Notes: a model not told the origin generated them from the letters alone. 55,843 nucleotides of DNA from Acidobacteriota bacterium (GCA_021781495.1 JAJXWS010000012.1:1-55843), one strand, 5' to 3'. Counted from the stretch's first letter, positions 1 to 8,015 are shown. Made by a program: numbers and translations.

Positions 1-828
1 CGTTCCATCGTAAAAGTAATTCCCACTGAGAGAGGAAATCTCGACCGCATACACCGCCGTCACGTTTGCCGCTGACACATAAGAAGGTAGAGCATATCCA
101 CTCCACGTTCCCGCAGAAGACGAGCCTTCCGTGGCGCAGTTGATTGCTTCATAGGGCGGTAAGCCAGTACAGGTGTTGGCTGACGCAAACACGCCAGAGC
201 TTCCATTTCCAACTGCTGGATAATTGGCACTCGTCACGCTGGGCGTAAACGTCGTCGCTGGAATGAAGACATACTGGCCTGAGATGGGCGGCGTTAGTGT
301 TGTGCCAAATGCTCCAATCACATGTAGTTGAAGCTCATTCGTAGCAGGCGAGTTCGGCGTCACGGTAATGCTGGCGTCCCCGACAACGGATACGGCAGGG
401 CCGGTCATGGTGTTGAGGCTGGTGAGCGCCGATGGCATCTCCACGCTCACATTGCTCCCACTTACCTTCCATGTGCCGAGCGTGTAGCCAGAGTCCGCAG
501 CGGGCGTCGTGCCATTAAAGTTGGGGGAGGTCACCAGTGTTCCGTTGACGCTGATCGTGGCGGCCGAGGTGGCAAAGCAGTCTGCCAGTGAGCACGGCAC
601 CCACTGGCCGAGGGAAGCATTGAAGGCATACAGCAGGATCGGCTGCGGCGAGGAACTAAGCGCGAACGAGGCGTAGGTGCTCGCCACCGGCGTCGCCTGG
701 TTGGTGGTCGTGTTCCATTGATACAGCCCCAGCGGCGTCGGGTTCAAACCCACGATGCCCTGGGCAGACACACCCAGGGCACCCATGAGAAGAAGCGAGA
801 CTGCGAGGATGTTCCAGAGTTTGCGCAT
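1..828 (-). CDS. Exported repeat-type protein, 3' end cut off by the window edge
   Basis: 276 codons are visible and no stop is reached. The start at 828 gives MRKLWNILAVSLLLMGALGV followed by SAQG, a typical signal peptide with an AxA-like cleavage site near residue 23. The mature part is rich in Thr, Ser, Gly and Asn, like beta-rich fibre or adhesin proteins. It lies 4 bases after the stop of the next gene, whose product has a similar leader (MRK...SAQG), so the two look like paralogues or one co-expressed set. The visible end contains NYFYDG, recalling NGTNYFANG in the neighbour. Function unknown: exported lysogenic-conversion protein, or fibre-like protein with a leader. Confidence 0.75.
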   Translation of the reverse strand, partial: MRKLWNILAVSLLLMGALGVSAQGIVGLNPTPLGLYQWNTTTNQATPVASTYASFALSSSPQPILLYAFNASLGQWVPCSLADCFATSAATISVNGTLVTSPNFNGTTPAADSGYTLGTWKVSGSNVSVEMPSALTSLNTMTGPAVSVVGDASITVTPNSPATNELQLHVIGAFGTTLTPPISGQYVFIPATTFTPSVTSANYPAVGNGSSGVFASANTCTGLPPYEAINCATEGSSSAGTWSGYALPSYVSAANVTAVYAVEISSLSGNYFYDGT

Positions 829-832
829 CGTC

Positions 833-1792
833 TTATTGGCAGCTGTAGCTGAAGGAGTACGCGGTCGCGGCGGTCAGTGCCGTGGCCGTCGCCGGCACCG
901 TCACCACGAAGCCGGCAGAAGCGGAACCGGAGTAGGTCACCGTCCCTACCGTGTAGGCATTGGCACCCACGCTCGCGATCGTGCAGGTAGGCTGGTGATT
1001 AAAGCCGGTCGACGTGGTGCCGCTGGGATAGGTCAGCGTGAAGATCGTGGCCGAGGCCGTCGGCGTCGTGCCGGCCGTCAGCGTGACTGTGCCGGTTGCG
1101 CCATTGCCCGCGATCGCCGGGCCCGTCGGCGAGGTGCCGGCGCCCGTGCTCAGCGCGGCCACCGGGGTCCCGCCGCCGTTCGCGAAGTAGTTGGTGCCGT
1201 TCCAGGCGTAGTACGTCCACGGGCTGGTGGTCGTGTCCACAACCTGCACACCGGAGGCCCCCTTGAGGTTGTGGATCAGCTTGCCCACCGTCTGGGAGCC
1301 GGGCAGGCCGGCGACCAGGTTGTAGAAGAAGCGGTCGATGCCCACCACGCCCACCAGGCCGCCCTGCGCCAGCGTGCCCACCGCATCCTGGAGGCCCGCA
1401 GTGCCGCTCATCACGGTGAAGCTGGTGTGACTGTTGGCCGGCGAAGCTGAAAAGCCGCAGGACCCCGAGGCGCGCGAGATCGACGTCGGCGTCACGATTT
1501 CCGAGTTCGACGGGTTCGCGTCCTGAATGAAGATCGGGTAGTACCCGAAGGTTCCCCCAGTCCCGAACACGAAGTAGGGCGGGACGGCATTCGCCAGAGG
1601 GAAGCTCTGGCAGTTGTTGGTCTGCGCAAAGGTGAACTGATTCGCACCCTGCGACTGGATCGACCAGTTATTGAACTGCTCCGCCCAGACGATGCCGGGC
1701 GGGACGGTCCCCTGTGCCGAGGCGGTCAGACTCGCCATGGCTGCCAGGCAAACAAAGACCAGAGTTACGAGACTCGCGTAAAACTTGCGCAT
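833..1792 (-). CDS. Exported protein of unknown function (319 aa) with signal peptide
   Basis: The start is fixed by AGGAGA six bases before the ATG at 1792. Residues 1-27 form a signal peptide (MRKFYASLVTLVFVCLAAMA, then SLTASAQG). The mature protein is Gly/Ser/Thr-rich with few charged residues. Residues about 220-319 are low-complexity Thr/Ala/Gly, as in beta-sandwich or fibre tips. Four bases separate it from the next exported protein, and it follows a third protein of the same kind. I recognise no enzyme motif. A cell-surface or secreted product made from the prophage fits better than an ordinary virion protein, because virion proteins assembled in the cytoplasm do not need a Sec leader. 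Confidence 0.8.
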   Translation of the reverse strand: MRKFYASLVTLVFVCLAAMASLTASAQGTVPPGIVWAEQFNNWSIQSQGANQFTFAQTNNCQSFPLANAVPPYFVFGTGGTFGYYPIFIQDANPSNSEIVTPTSISRASGSCGFSASPANSHTSFTVMSGTAGLQDAVGTLAQGGLVGVVGIDRFFYNLVAGLPGSQTVGKLIHNLKGASGVQVVDTTTSPWTYYAWNGTNYFANGGGTPVAALSTGAGTSPTGPAIAGNGATGTVTLTAGTTPTASATIFTLTYPSGTTSTGFNHQPTCTIASVGANAYTVGTVTYSGSASAGFVVTVPATATALTAATAYSFSYSCQ

Positions 1793-1881
1793 GGTAGATC
1801 TCCTGCGGACGCCGTCCCGGCGCCCGCGGCTGAAGGTTGAGTCGCTGCAGCGCGCGTGCGCAGCAGGCCGCGGCGAAACAT

Positions 1882-3489
1882 TTACGGGTGATGCACGTGG
1901 ATGTCCGCCGAGACGGTTCCCATCGTCGTGCAGTTATACGTGCAGGTCACCTGATAGGCGATGCTGGTCGTCGTCTTGCTTGTCACAGTCGCCAGCAGCC
2001 AGGCGCCCCCTGAGCTGGTCATCTGGATGAACGCCTCATATCCCGTGTCCGGCTGCGAAATCGTCTGTGTCGCCGAGCACCCGGCGTCCGTCGAGGTCGC
2101 AGGCGTGCAGGCCGTCTGGTTCAGGTAGTAGGTATCCGTGCCCATGCTCGCGCACGGCGCGGTTGAGCCATTGATGCCGCCGGTGGTCCCATCCCAGCAG
2201 GCGAACTGCCCGCCCGTGCCGCCCGCCGCGGTCATTACCACATAGGGGTCGGTGTTAATTGTCGTGTTGCTCGGGTAGGCGTTAACGTCGAGCACCGTGC
2301 GGCTCACGTTGGGCGAAACGTCGGTCACATTCACCGCGGTCAGGCCGGTGCCCGCGCCCACCGCCAGATAGGACTGCTGTGGCAACGCGGAGCCAGCTGT
2401 TTTCCCGGTCGTCACGTACTGGTAATACGTGTTGACGCTGGGGCCGCCGGTGACAATCGAGTAGGGAATCGTCGCCGAGTCGACGTATGCCGTCCCGTTG
2501 CCCAGGAGCACATGATTCAGCGGCGCGAGGCCGTTGTAAAGATACCCGGTCGCCGCGCTGATCTCGCCCGCCGTGCCGGTGCCTTCGACATCGACGCCCC
2601 AGGCGGGCAGAGCTGTCCCGACGCCGAGCATGCCGACGTTGGAAAGGTTGTACCCGGTCAGCGAGAGCGGCCCGGAGATCGATTGAGCGTTGTGATTGTA
2701 GGGCTGGGTGAGGAGCGGCACGGGATAAGTCACGCGACCGTTGTAGAGCGGCAGGCCGTTCGATAGGTTGTAGGTCGAGCCTGGGCCCAGCAGTTGCCAC
2801 TGCTGCGGAAAGCCGGAGATGATATTGCCGCTCGGCGTGCTCAGCGTGGCGTTGTAGCCCGCGATCGGCCAGGCCGCGTCGTTGGCCACCGCGATGCACA
2901 CGGTGTTGTTCTGGATCGGAGGCACCCGGCCCGTCGTCGCGATCGGCACCGACTGCGTGAAGCTGGCCGTCGTCGACGTCGTCTGGCCCTGGTAGGTTTC
3001 GCCGCCCACCGTCGTGCCCACATAGACGTCCATCCCGACCGCGTTCGACGGCGCGCCGGCCACCGGGGGCGAGATGACAATCGAGCCGCTCGAGGTCAGC
3101 TGGATCGCCGCCTCCACGCTGGGCAGCGTCTCGTGCCCGTAGCTGTCGTACCAGGTGATCTTGACGTAGTAATTTCCCAGCAGCATTGTGCCCGAGTTGT
3201 AGACCGCCGCGGTCACAGGCGCGCTGAGGGGGTTGGCTGTGCCCACAACCTGGCCGTTGGCGTCGGTCGCGCAATTGGCGCCGGCCACCACCACCGAGGT
3301 GCCGCCCACAAACATCACCTGGGTCGGCTGCAGGAGTAGCGAGTAGTTGCGCGCGGGCATGCCGTTGGCCCCGGAGATCGTCCCGGTGAGCGCGACATAG
3401 GGCGCGGTGAATTGCGCGTCGGCCAGGGCGCAGCAGAGGCCCAGCAGCGCCACGCCCCACCTCGCCAGACCCGTCGCCATCTTGCGCAT
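1882..3489 (-). CDS. Exported repeat-type protein (535 aa) with signal peptide
   Basis: The chosen ATG at 3489 has GGAG six bases upstream and gives MRKMATGLARWGVALLGLCC followed by ALADAQF, a signal peptide matching the MRK leaders of the two downstream genes; ATGs at 3495 and 3528 are alternatives. After the leader, an Ig-like segment (LTGTISGANGMPARNYSLLL) resembles repeat modules I associate with acidobacterial prophage proteins, but this is from memory. The body is rich in Thr, Gly, Asn and Ser, with several YYxYVTTGK-type beta motifs near the middle. The start lies two bases after the stop of the upstream gene. Probably a surface or fibre-like protein; target unknown. Confidence 0.78.
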   Translation of the reverse strand: MRKMATGLARWGVALLGLCCALADAQFTAPYVALTGTISGANGMPARNYSLLLQPTQVMFVGGTSVVVAGANCATDANGQVVGTANPLSAPVTAAVYNSGTMLLGNYYVKITWYDSYGHETLPSVEAAIQLTSSGSIVISPPVAGAPSNAVGMDVYVGTTVGGETYQGQTTSTTASFTQSVPIATTGRVPPIQNNTVCIAVANDAAWPIAGYNATLSTPSGNIISGFPQQWQLLGPGSTYNLSNGLPLYNGRVTYPVPLLTQPYNHNAQSISGPLSLTGYNLSNVGMLGVGTALPAWGVDVEGTGTAGEISAATGYLYNGLAPLNHVLLGNGTAYVDSATIPYSIVTGGPSVNTYYQYVTTGKTAGSALPQQSYLAVGAGTGLTAVNVTDVSPNVSRTVLDVNAYPSNTTINTDPYVVMTAAGGTGGQFACWDGTTGGINGSTAPCASMGTDTYYLNQTACTPATSTDAGCSATQTISQPDTGYEAFIQMTSSGGAWLLATVTSKTTTSIAYQVTCTYNCTTMGTVSADIHVHHP

Positions 3490-3491
3490 GC

Positions 3492-3908
3492 TCATCTCCA
3501 TCGCCCGTCCTTCGACGCTTCCGCGCATTCGCTTCCGCAGCTCTTCATGCGGCCCGTCACGGCCGACTCATCGAGCCGTCGCCGGTAGACCGCATCCTCG
3601 CCCAGCAGCGGCCGGTGGCAGACGCCGCAGCGCCGCATCTCCGTCTCCGCGTAGCCTGGCGAGCCGCCGGCCGCGCGATCCAGCCGGCAAAGAAACTTCG
3701 CATCCCGCCGCCGCAGCCAGACTGCGCTCTCCGTAAACGTCAGCCCCGGGATCCGCCGTTCCGCTGCCCATGCCGGCATCGGGATGGCATCGAGGTCCAC
3801 CCGGGCAATCCACCGCCGCTGCGCTTCCTTCCGCCCGGCCCTGGCGATGTCGGTCCGAATTTCCCGGCGCCGGGCCCGCTGTCTACGCAGTGCGATACGC
3901 GGATCCAT
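3492..3908 (-). CDS. Small basic Cys-rich protein (138 aa)
   Basis: Very Arg-rich N-terminus (residues 7-33), then two Cys pairs, C94-x2-C97 and C124-x3-C128, that could bind one zinc ion. The order basic arm then zinc site suggests nucleic-acid binding; no family recognised. The gene overlaps the end of the preceding one by 26 bases and its TGA lies just before the start of the large exported protein, so it is translated within a tight leftward operon. Confidence 0.6.
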   Translation of the reverse strand: MDPRIALRRQRARRREIRTDIARAGRKEAQRRWIARVDLDAIPMPAWAAERRIPGLTFTESAVWLRRRDAKFLCRLDRAAGGSPGYAETEMRRCGVCHRPLLGEDAVYRRRLDESAVTGRMKSCGSECAEASKDGRWR

Positions 3909-4101
3909 GCGCCCCCGGCGGCCAGCTCAGCACGAGTGACTCAATACAGCCGCGGTGATCCGACTCCTGCGTTTCCAGCCACTCCAGCAGCTTCTCGGGC
4001 ATCCCCTGCAGCGCGTGGGGCACCTCGATCTGCTCGCCGCAGCCCGCGCAGGAGTAATACTCTTCGCGGCGGTGATACCTGAGAGGCGATGCGTTGCTCA
4101 C
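3883..4101 (-). CDS. Small zinc-binding protein (72 aa), GTG start
   Basis: A GTG at 4101 overlaps the TGA of the preceding gene (GTGA), giving VSNASPLRYHRREEYYS and then C18-x2-C21 and H49-x2-C52, a plausible zinc site. An upstream ATG in the same frame would add an Arg/Gly-rich extension that merely shadows the neighbour, so the shorter form is preferred. Function unknown. Confidence 0.6.
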   Translation of the reverse strand: MSNASPLRYHRREEYYSCAGCGEQIEVPHALQGMPEKLLEWLETQESDHRGCIESLVLSWPPGAHGSAYRTA

Positions 4102-4385
4102 GCGCCGCCCCCGGTATCCCGCGCCTCGGCAGCGGCGCGAAAGGCATCCTCGCGAGCCGAACCCTTGCGCTCGACGTACTCGCAGCACCCGTGCGGATCC
4201 ACCTGGACCCGGCCGTCTTTTTCCCTGGGCTGCTTCGAGACCCGCGTCATCGTACTCTGCCGGCAGGTGCTCGCGCCTGCAGAGAAGTAACGGCAGTTGG
4301 CGCATTCGAACGGACCCTTGCCATCCGGCGCTTCGTAGCCGGTCCCGGGTTCGCCTTTAACCTTCGAGGAGTCAATCTCAAGCAT
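4098..4385 (-). CDS. Small Cys-rich protein (95 aa)
   Basis: The ATG follows the upstream TAG directly (TAGATG). Cysteines at 28, 31, 41, 67 and 68, in the pattern CANCRYFSAG...C...HGCCEY, suggest a zinc- or metal-binding fold. Composition and GC3 look coding. It sits between two other Cys-rich genes with 0-4 base junctions. No function is assigned. Confidence 0.65.
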   Translation of the reverse strand: MLEIDSSKVKGEPGTGYEAPDGKGPFECANCRYFSAGASTCRQSTMTRVSKQPREKDGRVQVDPHGCCEYVERKGSAREDAFRAAAEARDTGGGA

Positions 4386-4691
4386 CTAGGAAACCAACTG
4401 CACAACCTTCATCGTGCCGCGGGCGTCGCGCGAGGGCGTCGGCACCCAGCGCTTCTTCTGCAGCAGCCGAATCGCCATCTCCAGGCGCGTCCGTTCCTTG
4501 CCTTTCGGCGTCGTCCACATACTGCGCACCCACTCGGCGAGGCCGTTCTCGACCATCTCCTGCGCCTTCCAGTAGCAGCAATGCCCGTGGATCCGGCTGG
4601 CGCAACTGCACCCTGGCGCCGGCGCAGCCCATTGCTGGCCTCGCACCAGCACACAGACGCGGTCGTTTCGCTTCGTTTTCGCTTGACTCAA
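4386..4691 (-). CDS. Small hypothetical protein (101 aa), first gene of the leftward cargo operon
   Basis: Contains an N-terminal Cys/His-rich stretch (C13, C28, C30, C38, C39) and an amphipathic helical segment around residues 45-80 (AEWVRSMWTTPKGKERTRLE). It is the first gene after a candidate promoter at 4920-4948, so it may lead the transcript that ends with the exported proteins. No family recognised. Confidence 0.6.
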   Translation of the reverse strand: MSQAKTKRNDRVCVLVRGQQWAAPAPGCSCASRIHGHCCYWKAQEMVENGLAEWVRSMWTTPKGKERTRLEMAIRLLQKKRWVPTPSRDARGTMKVVQLVS

Positions 4692-4919
4692 GAGATACCT
4701 GCGGCTTCGGCGGCGTTTTGGATGCCTACTTTGGCCGGCATCTGGCGCGGTGCGCGGCCCGGCACGCCTCGACCTGGTCGCCCGCTTCTGCGTTGCGTGA
4801 GTTGTGGCGATTCACGGGCGCCAGGGGCGCCTCAAGCAGCAGCAGAACAACCAGGGACTCCCTGTCAAGAAGGACGGGCTGCACCTCAGGCCCCCTCCCC
4901 CTCAGTCCCCCCGCAAACA

Positions 4920-4948
4920 CCTATAGTCCAATCATCGGCCCTCGTCAA
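4920..4948 (-). promoter_or_regulatory. Candidate sigma70 promoter for the leftward cargo operon
   Basis: Leftward TTGACG (4948-4943), a 17-base spacer and TATAGG (4925-4920). It lies in the 284-base gap between the ASCH gene (ending 4976) and the gene starting at 4691, and I see no convincing gene in that gap. Transcription would begin near 4913 and run through the Cys-rich genes to the exported proteins. The leader of about 220 bases before 4691 is unexplained. Confidence 0.45.
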
Positions 4949-4975
4949 TCTTTTTTTCTGTGCAATACGGGCACC

Positions 4976-5467
4976 CTACTCATCCGGCCAGCGCTTCCGC
5001 TCAGCCGCCCGCGCCGCCGTGAGAACCGAGTCCGGCACATCAAACAGCCCCTGCTGGCCGCGCCACGGGACAGGGAAAACGAGCGGGGTCATCTGGTCGA
5101 TCGTCCAGGCGAAGCGCAGCCTTCCGTTGCCGTCGCGCTCGTCATAGTTGCCCCACATCTCCTGCGCCCGCGAGCGGCGCGCTAGCACCTTCGGCGCGCG
5201 ATCGCAGGCGACCACCTGCCCGTAGCCCAGGATGCACCCGCGGGGCAGGTCCGCCGTCGTCTTTCCGAGGAGGGTGCGCAGCACGGCATCGAGCTCAAGG
5301 CTGTAGTCCATGCCGGGCACGGGGACTGCCTTCGCCGCGTGGATCGCGATCGGCCCGCGGTAGGCGACCGGCCAGGAGCGCGTCTCATCCGGCTTGATGC
5401 GCTTGCCCCCGGGGTCGCGCAGAAACAGGGCCGTCGCCCACGGCTGCCACAGGCTGATCGCTTTCAT
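4976..5467 (-). CDS. ASCH-domain protein (163 aa)
   Basis: The ATG at 5467 (GGAGGGG seven bases upstream, overlapping the previous stop as ATGA) gives MKAISLWQPWATALFLRDPG. This is the classic start of ASCH domains, followed by the ligand-groove motif GGKRIKPDETRSW (G-x-K ... E-T-R-S-W) and a YRGPIAIHAAK beta strand. ASCH domains are beta-barrels related to PUA that bind RNA or modified nucleosides; some hydrolyse N4-acetylcytidine. Phages often carry them. Whether this one is an enzyme or an RNA-binding protein cannot be told from sequence. Confidence 0.88.
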   Translation of the reverse strand: MKAISLWQPWATALFLRDPGGKRIKPDETRSWPVAYRGPIAIHAAKAVPVPGMDYSLELDAVLRTLLGKTTADLPRGCILGYGQVVACDRAPKVLARRSRAQEMWGNYDERDGNGRLRFAWTIDQMTPLVFPVPWRGQQGLFDVPDSVLTAARAAERKRWPDE

Positions 5468-5907
5468 TGTTTTCCCCTCCCGCCGGCACGCCCCTGCGGA
5501 TGCAGGATCTCCGGACGCAGCCGCATCAGCGACCGCGCGATACCCAGGGCATATCCGGAGCAAATCGGGTCGCCTAAAGGCCAGCGGCGGCGATTGCAGG
5601 ATTGCACTTCTTTGAGCATCTTCGGGTCCGCCCTGAACGCCGCTGAAAAATTCTGCACCACTTCGTCCGTATGGTACTTGTCATACATTTCCTGCACCGC
5701 GCCGGTCAGCGTCATCCCCCCGGACATCGCGCAATCTTTGAAAACAAGATACGCCTCCGAAGAAGCATCATCCAGGCTGCAAGTGAGCGTTGGGATAGGC
5801 GCAGGAACGTTGACCCAAAATCCCCCATCTCTGGACGCCGGAGCCTGCTGTCCAGCGGCCGCCAAGGTCAGCCCTAAAACGCAACACGACAGCATGATTG
5901 ATCGCAT
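5464..5907 (-). CDS. Small exported protein (147 aa) with four mature cysteines
   Basis: Residues 1-20 (MRSIMLSCCVLGLTLAAAGQ) form a signal peptide. The mature part has Cys near positions 43, 59, 104 and 116, suggesting two disulfides in the periplasm. Its stop overlaps the ASCH start (ATGA), and it begins one base after the integrase stop, so it belongs to the integrase transcript. No family recognised. Possibly a lysogenic-conversion gene acting in the envelope. Confidence 0.65.
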   Translation of the reverse strand: MRSIMLSCCVLGLTLAAAGQQAPASRDGGFWVNVPAPIPTLTCSLDDASSEAYLVFKDCAMSGGMTLTGAVQEMYDKYHTDEVVQNFSAAFRADPKMLKEVQSCNRRRWPLGDPICSGYALGIARSLMRLRPEILHPQGRAGGRGKQ

Positions 5908-7080
5908 CTAAACTCCCCCTCCAGCCAGTCCTTCCAGGTACTCCGCCCACTCGGCCAGCATGCGCCGGCGCTCTTCGGCATACTTCGCGCGGTTGTAGAC
6001 GCCGCGCACGCCCGGCGTCGCATGGTTGAGCGCGCGCTCGATCCAGTCGGGATTGTACCCCCGTTCATTCAGGAGCGTGGCCGCGGTCCTGCGCAGGTCG
6101 TGCGGCGCAAAGGGTGCGATTCCCCACTGCGTGCGCGCCACCGCCTTGTTGAGCGCAGACGCCGTGATCGGCTCGGTGAGCGCGTCCCGCTTGGGCAGGA
6201 CGTACTCCGAGCGGCCGGCCGCACCCTCAAGCCGGCGCAGCAGCTCGACGGCCCGCGGCGCAAGAAAGACAAGATGCGGCATGCCCGTCTTCGAGATCTC
6301 CGCCGGCACCTCCCAGAGGGCCTTCGCAAAGTCGATATGCTCCCACCGGGCCAGGCGCAGCTCGCTCTTCCGCGCAAGGGTCAGCAGGAGCAGCTCGAGG
6401 GCCCAGCCCATCCGGCCCAGCTCCACCGTGCGGCACTTCTGCAGGAAGGCACGCAGCTCGGTCTCAGAAAGCGAGCGCGTGCGCGATCGCCGCGGCGCCA
6501 CGAACTTCCGGGGCAGCGCCAGCACCGGGTTCGCGCTGGCCTCGCCGCAGGCGACGGCATAATCGAAGATCCGCTTCAGCAGGTGGCGCAGCGCGGCAGC
6601 CGCTTGCCCGTGCCCGCGGTCGCGCTTGGCAAAGACAACGCGGCGGATGTCGTCGGTCGAGATCGAGCGCAGCTGCCGGCGGCCGAGCACTGGCTCGACG
6701 TCGGCGCGAATCATGCGCAAGACGGGCGTCACATCCTTGCGCGCCTTCACCGCGACCTCGTGGACCCACCTCCAGGCAAACTCCCGCATCGAGGCGCCGG
6801 CGCCCAGCTTCAGCTCGCGAATGCGCCGGAGCTCATAGGCCGGGTCGTCGGAGACGTTGCAGCTCGCCCGCAGCTTGCGCGCCAGCAGCCTGGCCGAGGC
6901 CAGCGACCGCTCCGGATACTCGCCGATCTTCAGCGAGTGCGTGCCCTCGCCATGGTGGCGAAACACCCAGCTCTTCCGCCCCGAGGGGTGCACGTGCAGC
7001 ATGAGCCCGGGCACGTCGGCGAGTGCGTAGCGGCGCCGCTTCGCGCGCAGCTTCTTGACCGCCGCCTCGCTCAGCATCAC
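5908..7080 (-). CDS. int: Tyrosine site-specific integrase (P4-type)
   Basis: Catalyses site-specific recombination between phage and host attachment sites. N-terminal arm-binding domain (residues about 1-75, DUF4102-like: LADVPGLMLHVHPSGRKSWV, then KIGEYPERSLASAR), core-binding domain (about 95-190) and catalytic domain with R237 (LARKSELRL), K264, H327-x2-R330 (HDLRRTAATLL), H353 (ALNHA) and nucleophile Y362 (GVYNRAKY). All catalytic residues are present, so it should be active. GTG at 7080 lies eight bases after GGAGG; an ATG three bases on is an alternative. It overlaps the small gene upstream and shares the promoter at 7387-7415. Confidence 0.95.
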   Translation of the reverse strand: MMLSEAAVKKLRAKRRRYALADVPGLMLHVHPSGRKSWVFRHHGEGTHSLKIGEYPERSLASARLLARKLRASCNVSDDPAYELRRIRELKLGAGASMREFAWRWVHEVAVKARKDVTPVLRMIRADVEPVLGRRQLRSISTDDIRRVVFAKRDRGHGQAAAALRHLLKRIFDYAVACGEASANPVLALPRKFVAPRRSRTRSLSETELRAFLQKCRTVELGRMGWALELLLLTLARKSELRLARWEHIDFAKALWEVPAEISKTGMPHLVFLAPRAVELLRRLEGAAGRSEYVLPKRDALTEPITASALNKAVARTQWGIAPFAPHDLRRTAATLLNERGYNPDWIERALNHATPGVRGVYNRAKYAEERRRMLAEWAEYLEGLAGGGV

Positions 7081-7358
7081 GGGTGAAACCTCCGGGCCTG
7101 ATCATTCAGAAAAGAAAAGATCGTCAGACGATGGGCGGCGCTCATGTTTGCGATCCTCTCGTCTGGAACGCCCTTGAGGAAGGCGGCAAGACGATTCAAA
7201 AGATACTTCATATCCTGCTCAGAAACCGGGACGTCCTCGCCAAGAATCGCCGCGGCGGCCTCGCGGCCGTCGATGCTCAGCTCGATCTCTTCCAACAGGT
7301 GCAGAGTGCGCGAGTCGTCGATGCGAATATCGACCTCTATCGGCTTTCTCACAATCAT
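7077..7358 (-). CDS. Small acidic protein (93 aa) co-transcribed with the integrase
   Basis: Starts at ATG 7358, about 20 bases after the predicted transcription start, and its TGA overlaps the integrase start. Contains KPIEVDIRIDDSRTLHLLEE and a helical C-terminal half. Position suggests an accessory or control protein for integration, such as a directionality factor, but it is not basic and shows no clear helix-turn-helix, so this is only positional inference. Confidence 0.6.
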   Translation of the reverse strand: MIVRKPIEVDIRIDDSRTLHLLEEIELSIDGREAAAAILGEDVPVSEQDMKYLLNRLAAFLKGVPDERIANMSAAHRLTIFSFLNDQARRFHP

Positions 7359-7386
7359 CGGGTCACCGTTTGGTCACATGAGGGCG

Positions 7387-7415
7387 AGTCTAGGCAATAA
7401 AAAGCGTCGTGTCAA
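7387..7415 (-). promoter_or_regulatory. Strong leftward promoter for the integrase transcript
   Basis: Perfect -35 TTGACA (7415-7410), 17-base spacer, -10 TAGACT (7392-7387). Predicted start is near 7380, about 20 bases before the ATG at 7358. The sequence GGCAATAAAAAGCG at 7393-7406 lies inside the spacer and recurs with one extra A at 7470-7484. Confidence 0.7.
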
Positions 7416-7473
7416 TAGCCGGACAAGTCCAGATATGGAAAATTCCCGCGAAAACCGCGCATCTCTCCGGGCA

Positions 7474-7507
7474 ATAAAAAAGCGGCGCCCCTGGGGAAGG
7501 CACCGCT
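7474..7507 (-). terminator. Rho-independent terminator of the repressor transcript
   Basis: Reading leftward: AGCGGTGCC (7507-7499), a short loop, then GGCGCCGCT followed at once by a run of T (TTTTTTATT). The 9-bp stem has one G-T pair. It begins 20 bases after the stop at 7527 and so closes the short repressor transcript. Confidence 0.85.
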
Positions 7508-7526
7508 CGGCCGTTCCTGACCTCTT

Positions 7527-7710
7527 TTATGACACCTTGTCAGAGCTTCCTCTGCGTTTCCGGCGCGCTGCTTCGTCCGCAGCCCGGCTCCAGATCGGAG
7601 CCTCGTCCTCGAGAAAGTTCTCGACCGCGCGATCGATCAGCGCGCCACCGGCCCACCCAGCGGTCGGCCTCGCGCACCAGCTGGCCCCTCTGGAACCTGC
7701 GCCGCGCCAT
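7527..7710 (-). pseudogene. Small gene with an apparent +1 frameshift; start resembles acidobacterial recombinases
   Basis: ATG 7710 with GGAGG nine bases upstream begins MARRRFQRGQLVREADRWVG, resembling the N-terminus of integrases I associate with Acidobacteria. GC3 is high for about 22 codons, then collapses. From about 7645 the frame one base further on (reading GALIDRAVENFLEDEAPIWS and ending SSDKVS at 7527) has high GC3 and a normal protein composition. Together the two halves would make about 60 residues. Either one base was inserted (a decayed gene) or a +1 shift is used. The unshifted frame would end at 7540. Confidence 0.5.
7530..7542. promoter_or_regulatory. Second copy of the TGACA-N3-TGTCA operator motif
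   Basis: TGACACCTTGTCA overlaps the end of the small gene before the terminator. It has the same half-sites and spacing as the operator at 8099-8115. With five-base arms only, chance is possible, but the placement at both ends of the repressor region suggests a paired, perhaps looping, operator. Confidence 0.35.
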
Positions 7711-7774
7711 CGTCTGCACCCTCCGCGAAGGCAGGATACACCGGCCTGGCGCGGGGCGCGCATCCCCCGTCCCG

Positions 7775-8008
7775 TCATCCATTTGCGGAAACCGTCCCGG
7801 TTTTCTCCCGCTCAAAGATCACGACGCGCCGGTAGCCCATGGCCGCGGCCAGCCGCTCGGAGATCGCGCGACGCCGATAGATAACGTCGCAAAGAAACTG
7901 CGGTGTAAAGCCCAGCCGCCGCGCCGTGGCCCGCAGGCTGTCCCTGGAGATTTCAGCCTTCAGATCCTCGAGCAGCATCGCCTCGGTAATTCGGGTTGCT
8001 TTTCTCAT
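7775..8008 (-). CDS. XRE/Cro-like repressor (77 aa)
   Basis: Residues about 22-60 form a lambda-repressor-type helix-turn-helix (DSLRATARRLGFTPQFLCDV, then IYRRRAISERLAAAMGYRR). At 77 residues it is all DNA-binding domain, as in Cro, without a cleavable dimerisation domain. It is divergent from the early operon. The predicted -10 at 8021-8016 places transcription start on or next to the A of its ATG and there is no ribosome binding site, so the mRNA is probably leaderless like lambda cI from PRM. Likely sets lysogeny by binding the TGACA-N3-TGTCA operator at 8099-8115. Confidence 0.8.
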   Translation of the reverse strand: MRKATRITEAMLLEDLKAEISRDSLRATARRLGFTPQFLCDVIYRRRAISERLAAAMGYRRVVIFEREKTGTVSANG

Positions 8009-8015
8009 GGCGAAA

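Noticed and set aside
4726..4920. 64-codon minus-strand frame in the gap before 4691
   Set aside because: Would start inside the predicted -10 hexamer; poor composition and no ribosome binding site.
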